From Phycisphaeraceae bacterium (GTDB taxonomy: Bacteria; Planctomycetota; Phycisphaerae; Phycisphaerales; UBA1924), in NCBI GenBank assembly GCA_019636795.1, contig JAHBWW010000003.1:496001-560000 (forward strand): a stretch of 64,000 bases of DNA, in the 5' to 3' direction. Below the pieces are notes generated by a model that searched no databases, had not been told where the DNA came from, and worked only from the letters and a program-made list of their open reading frames with translations. Both the position numbers and the translations under genes were made by a program. This document shows, piece after piece, positions 19,247 to 27,077 of this stretch (the stretch's first letter is position 1; every line of letters begins with the position of its first letter).

Positions 19247-21747
19247 TTGCAACGGTCGGAGCCGTCCTCTGCCTCACGACGCCGTCGCACGCGCAATCGC
19301 CACCGACCATCGCACCCGAGATGCACGCCTCGCGGGCAATGCAGCAGCACGCCATGCTCGAGTTGCGGATGCAATCCAAACCCACGCCCGACGACTTTCG
19401 CATCGCCATGCTCACGCTCGAACTGGCACGCGACCTGACGCCCAACGATGCTGAACTGGCGCGATCAATTGCGGCTGCAGCCTGGTCAACCGGGCGGGCC
19501 GACCTGCTCATCGAAGCAACGCGAAACCTTGTCAAACTCGATCCATCGGATACCGTCGCACAACTCCGACTCATCACCGCCACCATCGCGCAGCTCCAGA
19601 CCGCCGAAGCCAGACTGTCGGCCTATGAGCGGTTCCTCGGCCCGGCAGGGGCATCGCTGGATCCATCCATCCGAAGCCGCCTGGCAATCGATGCAGCCCT
19701 CCTGTATCGCGAGCGAGGCGAGGACGAACGGTTTGTCGATACACTCAATCGTGCCATCGCGCTCGACGGGACCAACAAGGCGGCTGCCCAACTCGCGCTG
19801 ACGTTCTACACAAATCAAACCGTAGATCCAATCGGCGCCTTCGAACTGCAACTCAACCTTCTTTACGCCGACCCGCTGGATCCGAATGTGCATCAATCGC
19901 TTGCGAACGCACTGGCTCTCGAAGGCGCGATGAACGAGTCGCTGCGGTTCCACAACCACGTCATTCGCCTGGCAACGCTCGAAGGACGCTTTGGCGAAGC
20001 GCTTGAAATGGAATCGCTCGCGCTGGCGTGGCAGTTGCGGGGTGGCGAACCGCTGCTCGACGCACTCGAAGCAAGACTCGCACGGCAACGCCGCGAAGCC
20101 CAGGAGCAACGCGTCCTTGCCATAGAGAGAGACTTGCCGCTCGACAACCTTGTCGACCCCAAAGATGTCCGCCTCGATCCTGACAAGGACAAGCTTCGCA
20201 TTTTGCTCGGGCTTGCGCTCGAGAAGCCAGAAATTGTACGCGCAGCAATGAGCGACTTGACGAACTCGATCTTCTTCGCTGCTCAGCGCCTCATGGATCC
20301 TGCCACTCGACCCGCAGGCATGTCCGAGGAACAAGGTCTCTCGCAACTGATCGGCATGCTGGTGGAACTTCAGTTGTATCGATTGTGGGCGAACCTCGAT
20401 CGAGAGCAGGTCGATTCGGATCTTGATGTGCTGCGCGAGCGCGCGGTCGGCGATGTGGACACGCTGCTCGAACCTCTCAAGCCGTGGCTTCTGCTCCGCG
20501 ACGGCAAGCCCGAAGAAGCCATCGAGTTCACCATGTCACGCCGCGGAGCCATCGGCAGGCTCGCAGAGATCGCAGCCGCGCTTGCGATGATCGAGCTCGA
20601 CCGAAAGGCCGAAGCCTCAGAAATTCTCGTCGACGCATCGAGGCCACTGGCGCTGTCTTCGATCGGCGCATGGTGCCGACACATGGCTCTTGCGCTGGAC
20701 TCGAAAGCGAAGATTCTCTCGCCTACAGGTCGAGCCCTGAGCACGCTCTCGAACGAAGTCCCGAGATTCATCGACGACATGATTGTCGACCCGAGCACGT
20801 TCATGTCGCTGCGCATCGAGACGGATCATCGCAGCCTCGGGCCGATCGATCCGTTCACGGTTCGTGTCAGGTTGCGCAATCTTGCAAGAATCCCGCTCGG
20901 CGTCGGTTCGGATCGCCCGCTCAACAGCCGCATCCTTCTCCAACCTCACCGCGACAACAACACAGCATACTTTGCGGGGATTCTGTTCCCTGAAGTCATC
21001 GAACTCGATCGCCGCCTTCGACTCAACTATCTTGAGTCCATTGAAGTCGAAGTGCCTGTCGATCTTGGTGCGACCGGATACGTTATGAGCCTCAACCTGC
21101 TCTTCAATCATCGCATGCGGTGGCGCGCATTGCAGGGATTTCGTATCGGCCGACTCGGATCATTCGTTCCAGGCCCGTTGTGTCTGAGCGACGAGACCTT
21201 CGCCGTCGAAAAACTCATGGCCCCAGAACGTGCGCTGCTCAGAGGCGTCGAGGTCGACATTCTGACCGTGCGCATTCGCACTGCAACCACTGCACAACTC
21301 CCCCACCTGGCCCAACTCGTCAGAAGCCTCATGCTCGGCTGGCCCGACCCGAATCAGCGAAGGCCCGACCCCCTCGCCCTTGTACTTGCCGAAACCGTCA
21401 CGCTGCGCATGCGTGACGGCCAACCCATCGAACAACTTCTGCTCGCGTCGATCATGCCGCCCGAGCCGCTCGACCCCTCCATGACACGATTCGATCAGGT
21501 TGCGGTGTTTGTGCCGCAGCAGCCCGACTTTCGTGACCAGCCTCACGCTGCGCTGATCGAAGCGATGGTCCTTCTGACCCGAGTCCGCAACGCCGACGAT
21601 CCGTTCATTGAGTTTGTCCAGACCAGTCCGGACCCGCGTCTGGTCGAACTTGCAGGGCTCGTGCGCGAGCGACTCGAACAATCTCGCCCGTGCATCGCGC
21701 GAGCGAAGCATCCGACCGAGTTTCTGCCTCGTGCCCTGAAGCAATAG
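19189..21747 (+). CDS. Large exported protein with TPR-like helical repeats
   Basis: About 852 aa. The GTG at 19189 has GGAG eight bases upstream and gives a plausible signal peptide (YAGFRLIATVGAVLCLTTPSHAQS). Residues ~45-480 are helix-turn-helix repeats with alternating Ala/Leu (AEARLSAYERFLGP, DERFVDTLNRAIALDGTN), as in tetratricopeptide proteins; the later half, from VRVRLRNLARIPLGVGSDRPL, looks like a beta-rich domain. Probably periplasmic and a protein-binding scaffold, by analogy with TPR proteins. It is followed immediately by a flippase-like membrane gene (one-base gap). No specific function. Confidence 0.6.
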   Translation: MPHVPSQLPRVSRYAGFRLIATVGAVLCLTTPSHAQSPPTIAPEMHASRAMQQHAMLELRMQSKPTPDDFRIAMLTLELARDLTPNDAELARSIAAAAWSTGRADLLIEATRNLVKLDPSDTVAQLRLITATIAQLQTAEARLSAYERFLGPAGASLDPSIRSRLAIDAALLYRERGEDERFVDTLNRAIALDGTNKAAAQLALTFYTNQTVDPIGAFELQLNLLYADPLDPNVHQSLANALALEGAMNESLRFHNHVIRLATLEGRFGEALEMESLALAWQLRGGEPLLDALEARLARQRREAQEQRVLAIERDLPLDNLVDPKDVRLDPDKDKLRILLGLALEKPEIVRAAMSDLTNSIFFAAQRLMDPATRPAGMSEEQGLSQLIGMLVELQLYRLWANLDREQVDSDLDVLRERAVGDVDTLLEPLKPWLLLRDGKPEEAIEFTMSRRGAIGRLAEIAAALAMIELDRKAEASEILVDASRPLALSSIGAWCRHMALALDSKAKILSPTGRALSTLSNEVPRFIDDMIVDPSTFMSLRIETDHRSLGPIDPFTVRVRLRNLARIPLGVGSDRPLNSRILLQPHRDNNTAYFAGILFPEVIELDRRLRLNYLESIEVEVPVDLGATGYVMSLNLLFNHRMRWRALQGFRIGRLGSFVPGPLCLSDETFAVEKLMAPERALLRGVEVDILTVRIRTATTAQLPHLAQLVRSLMLGWPDPNQRRPDPLALVLAETVTLRMRDGQPIEQLLLASIMPPEPLDPSMTRFDQVAVFVPQQPDFRDQPHAALIEAMVLLTRVRNADDPFIEFVQTSPDPRLVELAGLVRERLEQSRPCIARAKHPTEFLPRALKQ

Positions 21748-21748
21748 C

Positions 21749-22753
21749 ATGGACGAACCACGGAAGGGCCTGAAGATCCTGCACGACGAGCAGACCATTC
21801 CTTCAACCGAACAGAGAGCCGCAAGGGCGCGGCGCATTGTCGGCTTTGTAATAGGAATTCTGCTCGTGGCGGCCGCCGTCTGGGCGGTCGGCGGCGGCCA
21901 AGCCGCACTCGATGAACTCTCGACCCGCATTGCCGATGCGCCGATTCACCTCAAGGTGCTCACAGTCGCGCTGCCGATCCTGAACTGGACGCTGATATCC
22001 ATCTCATTCTGGCTTTTGTCGCGGCGGTTCGGAGTCGTCCGGATCGGTGAAATGCACGCCTTGATCGGGAGCGCATGGCTCCTGAACTACCTCCCGATGA
22101 GGCCCGGCATGATCGGGAGAATCGCCTATCACAAGTCAATCAACAGCATTCGTGTTACCGATTCCATTCGCATCACCATCACCAGCGTTGTGCTGACTGC
22201 CGTGGCCGTCTGTACGCTGCTTTGCTTGAGTCTCATCGCACTCGACCTGCGCTCCGAGATTGCCTGGTTCGTGCTCGCCGCGCCGGGGATTGGCCTTCTC
22301 GTCATCGGAGGCACCATTGCTGTGCGCACCCGATCGGTGTTCTCTCCGGCCGCTGCGATCACACTCGCAACGGCAACGCGGTTCTTCGATATTCTGACGT
22401 GGGTCGCACGCTATGCCGTCGTCTTTGCTCTGATCGGTGAACCACTGACCATCGCGCAGGCGGCGCTCGTCACAGCTGTCAGTCAGGTCGCGATGATGAT
22501 CCCGCTGGCAGGCAATGGGCTGGGTATTCGTGAATGGGGAATTGGGTTGACTGTTCCTCTGGCGTCGGGTGCGGCTTCAAGTGTCGGACTGACTGCGGAC
22601 CTGCTGAACAGGGCAGCCGAACTCATTGTGGCGGTTCCAGTAGGGCTTGCGTCGGCGGGAATCCTGCTTTATGCGCACCAAAAGCGAACTCGCGAACAGA
22701 AAGACCTCCAGTTGAGTCCCGATCCGGCCGATCCATCCATGCGTACTGATTGA
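21749..22753 (+). CDS. Lysylphosphatidylglycerol synthase TM-like / UPF0104 membrane protein
   Basis: 334 aa with about eight membrane helices. The central SAWLLNYLPMRPGMIGRIAYHK and the later VSQVAMMIPLAGNGLGIREWGIG segments match the LPG-synthase-transmembrane/AglD-like family (DUF2156-less). Related proteins are flippase-like or act in glycolipid export. Lies one base after the TPR-like gene and 13 bases before the DUF444 gene, in the same strand; a shared operon is likely. Confidence 0.7.
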   Translation: MDEPRKGLKILHDEQTIPSTEQRAARARRIVGFVIGILLVAAAVWAVGGGQAALDELSTRIADAPIHLKVLTVALPILNWTLISISFWLLSRRFGVVRIGEMHALIGSAWLLNYLPMRPGMIGRIAYHKSINSIRVTDSIRITITSVVLTAVAVCTLLCLSLIALDLRSEIAWFVLAAPGIGLLVIGGTIAVRTRSVFSPAAAITLATATRFFDILTWVARYAVVFALIGEPLTIAQAALVTAVSQVAMMIPLAGNGLGIREWGIGLTVPLASGAASSVGLTADLLNRAAELIVAVPVGLASAGILLYAHQKRTREQKDLQLSPDPADPSMRTD

Positions 22754-22765
22754 CAGAGCAGCGTC

Positions 22766-23884
22766 ATGGTCAGCAAGATTGAACAGGACCACCAACGATT
22801 CCGGCAAATTGTGCGCGGTCGTATCCGCAAGGATCTACGCCGATTCCTGACACGAGACGAACTCATCGGCCGCGAAGGCAAGCGGGCGGTATCGATCCCG
22901 ATCCACGACATCGACATCCCCACTTTTCGGTATGGCGATAACTCTTCGGGCGTGGGGATGGGTGAGGGCGAGGAAGGCGACGCTGTCGGGCAACAACCAG
23001 GCGAAGGCCAGAACGCCGGTGGCGAAGAAGAGGGTCGTCACCTGCTCGAAGTGGATGTCGATCTCGATGAGCTTGCCGACATTCTCGCTGAGGAGCTCGA
23101 GCTCCCGCGCATCAAGCCCCGCGGCGAACATCGCATCACCTCGATCCGCGACAAGTACTCCGGCATCCGCCCGGTCGGTCCCGCAGCCCTTCGCAACTTC
23201 AAACGCAGTTACAAAGAAGCCCTCAAGCGTCAACTCGCGATGGGTGACTACGACCCCGCAAACCCGATCATCATTCCTGTGCGGGAGGATCTGCGGTTCC
23301 GCAGCTGGAACGAGGTCAAGAAACCGCAGTCCAATGCGGTCATTGTCCTCATGATGGACGTCTCAGGATCGATGGGTGAGGAGCAGAAGCAGCTCGTTCG
23401 CTTGCAGGCGTTCTGGATCGATACCTGGCTTCGCCGCAACTACGAGGGTATCGAAACTCGCTATATCGTTCACGATGTGCGTGCTGCCGAGGTCGACAAG
23501 AAGACATTTTTCACGATGCGTGAAGACGGTGGCACACGCATCAGTTCTGCCTACGCGTGCTGCCACGAACTGCTCGACGCCCACTACGACCCCGAAGCGT
23601 GGAACACATACCTGTTCCACTTTTCCGATGGTGACAACTCATCCGAGGCTGACAATCGACAGTGCGTCAAGATCCTGGATGAACAACTCATCCCCCGGTG
23701 CAATCTGTTCGGGTATTGCCAGGTTCATTCCGCGTATGGATCGGGCAACTTCATCAACGTTCTTCATGAAGCGTTCCCGGATGGGAGGCGTGATGAAGAC
23801 GGCCAGCGTCTGATTACCAGTCGCGTCAATCAGAAGGCGGACATCTACGATTCGCTCAAGACGTTCTTCCAGGCCGGGCGGTGA
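22766..23884 (+). CDS. DUF444 (UPF0229/YeaH-type) protein with a von Willebrand A-like domain
   Basis: 372 aa. Begins with IEQDHQRFRQIVRGRIRKDLRRFL and the basic/acidic linker typical of YeaH/YhbH proteins; the later half has a MIDAS motif DVSGSMG (residues ~197-203) and GGTRISSAY, characteristic of a VWA fold. In other bacteria this protein is encoded with the PrkA serine kinase and SpoVR as a nitrogen- and stress-responsive set. Neither partner is near here, so this copy is solitary. Its role is unknown. Confidence 0.85.
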   Translation: MVSKIEQDHQRFRQIVRGRIRKDLRRFLTRDELIGREGKRAVSIPIHDIDIPTFRYGDNSSGVGMGEGEEGDAVGQQPGEGQNAGGEEEGRHLLEVDVDLDELADILAEELELPRIKPRGEHRITSIRDKYSGIRPVGPAALRNFKRSYKEALKRQLAMGDYDPANPIIIPVREDLRFRSWNEVKKPQSNAVIVLMMDVSGSMGEEQKQLVRLQAFWIDTWLRRNYEGIETRYIVHDVRAAEVDKKTFFTMREDGGTRISSAYACCHELLDAHYDPEAWNTYLFHFSDGDNSSEADNRQCVKILDEQLIPRCNLFGYCQVHSAYGSGNFINVLHEAFPDGRRDEDGQRLITSRVNQKADIYDSLKTFFQAGR

Positions 23885-23930
23885 AGTATCCACCGCCGGC
23901 GCAGTACTCAGAGCATTCGGGAACTCACGG

Positions 23931-24398
23931 GTGATCGCATTCACGATCTATGCTGCGCTGGTTACGTTCTTTGCTGCTCGTTGGCGCAGGACATTGCGCG
24001 GATTTGTGATCGTGGCGCTGGCCGACGCGTTACTCGTGGGTTTGGCGTGGTTGCACCTCCAGATTCCTGTGCTTGAGGAGCAGGGATTCAGACTCGCTGC
24101 GAACATCAACATTCGACCGTTCCAGGCGATTCTGTATCCGTACATTGCGGTCATCGCGTTGGTCGGGCTGTTTGTCGCTTCACTGCCTCGCCATGCCCCG
24201 GTCGAGAGTTGCGGGCACTGCCGCTATGACCTGTCCGCGCTGCTTGAAGAACCGGGACCACTGATCTGCCCGGAGTGTGGGCGTCGCCATGTGCGTATTG
24301 GCTCGAAGGAGCATCGGCAATCGGGTACGCTGCGATCAAACTACCGCGAGAGTGATTTCGTCGCCATTGACATGCTGCATCCTGAAGAGCGTGCCTGA
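23931..24398 (+). CDS. Small membrane protein with C-terminal zinc ribbon
   Basis: 155 aa. Three membrane helices (IAFTIYAALVTFF, FVIVALADALLVGLAWLHL, ILYPYIAVIALVGLFVASL) are followed by a zinc ribbon CGHCRYDLSALLEEPGPLICPECGRR. The ribbon resembles those at 9572, 10475 and 13679 but is at the C-terminal side here. The GTG start at 23931 lacks a strong Shine-Dalgarno. Function unknown. Confidence 0.6.
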   Translation: MIAFTIYAALVTFFAARWRRTLRGFVIVALADALLVGLAWLHLQIPVLEEQGFRLAANINIRPFQAILYPYIAVIALVGLFVASLPRHAPVESCGHCRYDLSALLEEPGPLICPECGRRHVRIGSKEHRQSGTLRSNYRESDFVAIDMLHPEERA

Positions 24399-24445
24399 CG
24401 AAGTTTGCCGCCTATCTCCCGCTGATCCCCTGCCTGCAGCGAACT

Positions 24446-25381
24446 ATGCACATACGATGCCCTGTGAGTGACTTCGTACGCATCACAGACGTTTCGCCGC
24501 GCGACGGGCTGCAGAATGAGCCTGTGCCGATATCGACAGAGCGCAAACTCGAACTCATCGGTGCTCTGGTGCGCACTGGTGTGGCGGAAATCGAACTGAC
24601 GAGTTTCGTCAGCCCTAAATGGGTTCCCCAACTGTCCGACGCGGCCGAGGTGCTCGAACGCGCTGCCGAGATGCGCTCAGACTCCGTCTGTTTCAGTGCT
24701 CTCATTCCAAACGAAAAGGGGCTCGAACGCGCACTCGAGATTCGGGATCGCACCCGATGCCTTGATAAAATCGCGGTCTTCACCGCTGCCAGCGAGACCT
24801 TTACACAACGCAACACGAACACATCGGTTGATGGCACGATCGATCGTTTTCGCCCCGTTGTGGACATGGCGCGGCAGGCAGGGCTCATGGTGCGTGGGTA
24901 TGTCTCGTGCGCGATCGCGTGTCCGTTTGAAGGCCCGATTGCGCCCGAGGCGGTGGTGCATGTCGCGGCTCGGCTGCTCGCGCTGGGTGTAGACGAGATC
25001 GACCTGGGCGACACCATCGGTGCGGGCACGCCGGATTCGATTGCTCACCTCATTGACACGATGTTCGGTCGCCTCGGGCCCTGCCGCCAGACCGATCTGG
25101 ATGAGCCATGTCTGACATTGCACCTGCACGACACGTTGGGCCATGCTGCTGCCTGTGTGCGCAAGGCTTTGGAACTTGGCGTGCGTTCGTTTGACTCGAG
25201 TGCCGCTGGTCTTGGCGGGTGCCCGTATGCATCGACCGAGACGTCGCGCGCTCCGGGCAATATCGCGACTGACACGCTTGTGCGCACGATTGAAGAGGCT
25301 GGCTACAACACGGGAATCAACCACGCTGCGCTTGCCGATGCGACCACGATCGCGCGTGCGATTGTTGCGGAGGCGCACTGA
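24446..25381 (+). CDS. Hydroxymethylglutaryl-CoA lyase family enzyme
   Basis: Cleaves HMG-CoA to acetyl-CoA and acetoacetate, the last step of leucine breakdown. TIM-barrel signatures: DVSPRDGLQNEP (residues ~13-24), the metal-binding HLHDTLGHA, and GLGGCPYA containing the catalytic Cys. 311 aa, standard. Followed one base later by an enoyl-CoA hydratase gene and then a second one overlapping by four bases, so the three form an operon for a methylglutaconyl-CoA/HMG-CoA branch. Other DRE-TIM lyases are possible but the full motif set fits HMG-CoA lyase. Confidence 0.9.
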   Translation: MHIRCPVSDFVRITDVSPRDGLQNEPVPISTERKLELIGALVRTGVAEIELTSFVSPKWVPQLSDAAEVLERAAEMRSDSVCFSALIPNEKGLERALEIRDRTRCLDKIAVFTAASETFTQRNTNTSVDGTIDRFRPVVDMARQAGLMVRGYVSCAIACPFEGPIAPEAVVHVAARLLALGVDEIDLGDTIGAGTPDSIAHLIDTMFGRLGPCRQTDLDEPCLTLHLHDTLGHAAACVRKALELGVRSFDSSAAGLGGCPYASTETSRAPGNIATDTLVRTIEEAGYNTGINHAALADATTIARAIVAEAH

Positions 25382-25382
25382 G

Positions 25383-26114
25383 ATGATCCGAGTGGAAGAT
25401 GCTGCGGCTGTGCGCACCATCGCGATGTCGCGCCCGGAGAAGCGCAATGCGCTCACGACTGCGATGCTTGGCGAACTTGAGCATGCGTTCGCAGTGCCCG
25501 ATTCGATCCGTGCGGTGGCTTTGATTGGTGAGGGTCCGGTGTTCTGCGCCGGGTTTGATCTCTTCGAGAATGCGCCAGACGTTGAACTGCGCTCACTGCG
25601 GGCTCAGCTATCGGGCTTGGCGGCGGTGCTGTCGGTCATGCGAAGCAGCCATGCAGCGATTGTGGCTGGTGTGCAAGGAGCGGCTGTGGCTGGCGGATGC
25701 GCGCTGCTGGGCGGCTGCGACCTTGTGATTGCGGACCGCGCAGCCAAACTCGGCTATCCGGTGGTGCGACTGGGTATTTCGCCAGCAGTCACTGGTCCAT
25801 ACCTGCGGCAGTCGGTGGGCGACGGAAGCGCGCGAGCGATCATGCTTGATCCGATGCTGCTCACGTCGGACGCAGCACATGCAATGGGGCTTGTATCGCA
25901 AGTGGTGAACGACGCAGCGGAGGTCGCACCCGCGGCACTCGCCGCCGCCGGGCGCCTGGCGAGCAAGCCCGGTCTCGCCATTGCTGAGACACGACGCTGG
26001 CTCGGTGTGCTTTCGCCGATGGGTGATTGGACTGATGTTGCGCGCGATGCGTCGCTGGCGGCGCTTGATCGTGATACCTTCGTACGCCTTCAGCAGGAGG
26101 TCTGGAACCGATGA
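25383..26114 (+). CDS. Enoyl-CoA hydratase/isomerase family protein (first)
   Basis: 243 aa of the crotonase superfamily. The two oxyanion-hole segments are visible: GPVFCAGFDL (residues ~48-57) and VQGAAVAGGCALLGGCDLVIA (~96-116). The start at 25383 follows the lyase stop by one base. The usual catalytic Glu in the second segment region is replaced by small residues, so hydration activity cannot be assumed; it could be an isomerase or a diverged partner of the second copy. Confidence 0.85.
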   Translation: MIRVEDAAAVRTIAMSRPEKRNALTTAMLGELEHAFAVPDSIRAVALIGEGPVFCAGFDLFENAPDVELRSLRAQLSGLAAVLSVMRSSHAAIVAGVQGAAVAGGCALLGGCDLVIADRAAKLGYPVVRLGISPAVTGPYLRQSVGDGSARAIMLDPMLLTSDAAHAMGLVSQVVNDAAEVAPAALAAAGRLASKPGLAIAETRRWLGVLSPMGDWTDVARDASLAALDRDTFVRLQQEVWNR

Positions 26115-26866
26115 GTGACTTCGCACTGCTCGATTTTGACGCGCCACGAGCGACGCTCAGGCTCAACCGGCCACAGCAGCACAACGCACTCTCACTCGAC
26201 TTGCTTGCTGCGTTGCACGCGCGACTCGAAGAACTCGAGGGGCGTGATGACATCACTGTGCTGACGCTGACGGGCACTGGGCGGAGTTTCTGTGCTGGGA
26301 TGGATCTCAAGCAAGTGCTTCGGACCGAAGGTGCAGAGTGGCAGGGACCGGCGGTACTCGAAGCGCTCGCACGGTTTACGTTGAGGCTTCGCGAGCTTCC
26401 CATGGTCGTTGTCGCGAGCGTCAATGGTGCGGCGATTGGTGGCGGGTGTGGCCTGGCATGCGTTGCGGATCTTGCGATCTCGCATTCAGACGCGAAGGTT
26501 GGCTTTCCCGAAGTCGATCTGGGCTTGTGCCCTGCGGTGGTCGCGCCGTGGGTGGTGCGCAAGCTTGGTGCGGGTCGTGCGCGGCGGGTGCTCTTGAGCG
26601 GGGGAGTGATGAGCGGTGCCGAAGCACACAACATCGGGTTGATTGATCATTGCGCACCCTCGCGCGATGAACTTGCCGGGCTGACCGATAGGATCGTCAG
26701 TAGGCTGGCAGCTGGTGGAGCGGGTGCGATGCGGGCGACCAAGGATCTCTTGAACCGGCTTGATGGGTCGCTTGATGCAGCGAGCGTGCTTGAAGGTGCG
26801 CAACTGTCGGCCAGGGTGCTGGGAACGGCAGAAGCACAGGCTGCATTGGCGGCGCGGTCGGGTTGA
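26111..26866 (+). CDS. Enoyl-CoA hydratase family protein (second; methylglutaconyl-CoA hydratase candidate)
   Basis: 251 aa crotonase-family enzyme. GRSFCAGMDLKQV and VNGAAIGGGCGLACVADLAIS form the oxyanion hole; PEVDLGLCPAVVAPWVVRKLG follows. The four-base overlap with the first hydratase and the upstream HMG-CoA lyase suggest 3-methylglutaconyl-CoA hydratase, which makes HMG-CoA for that lyase; the assignment is by context. Confidence 0.85.
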   Translation: MSDFALLDFDAPRATLRLNRPQQHNALSLDLLAALHARLEELEGRDDITVLTLTGTGRSFCAGMDLKQVLRTEGAEWQGPAVLEALARFTLRLRELPMVVVASVNGAAIGGGCGLACVADLAISHSDAKVGFPEVDLGLCPAVVAPWVVRKLGAGRARRVLLSGGVMSGAEAHNIGLIDHCAPSRDELAGLTDRIVSRLAAGGAGAMRATKDLLNRLDGSLDAASVLEGAQLSARVLGTAEAQAALAARSG

Positions 26867-27077
26867 AAGAGAGTTGCGGTTGCCAGGATGATGCAAAAAT
26901 GCGGATTCGCAGGGGACTTGAAATCACGGGGCACCCCGGACCCAATACTGTTTCAGGCACGATCTTTCGGATCGCTCGAAGAGCGAGATTGATCGGGCCT
27001 GGGTGGCTGCTTTGCGGTTGGGGAAAGGAAGGACGATGCACGATCGAACAGGTCAAGAACGCACATCATTGAGAGCA

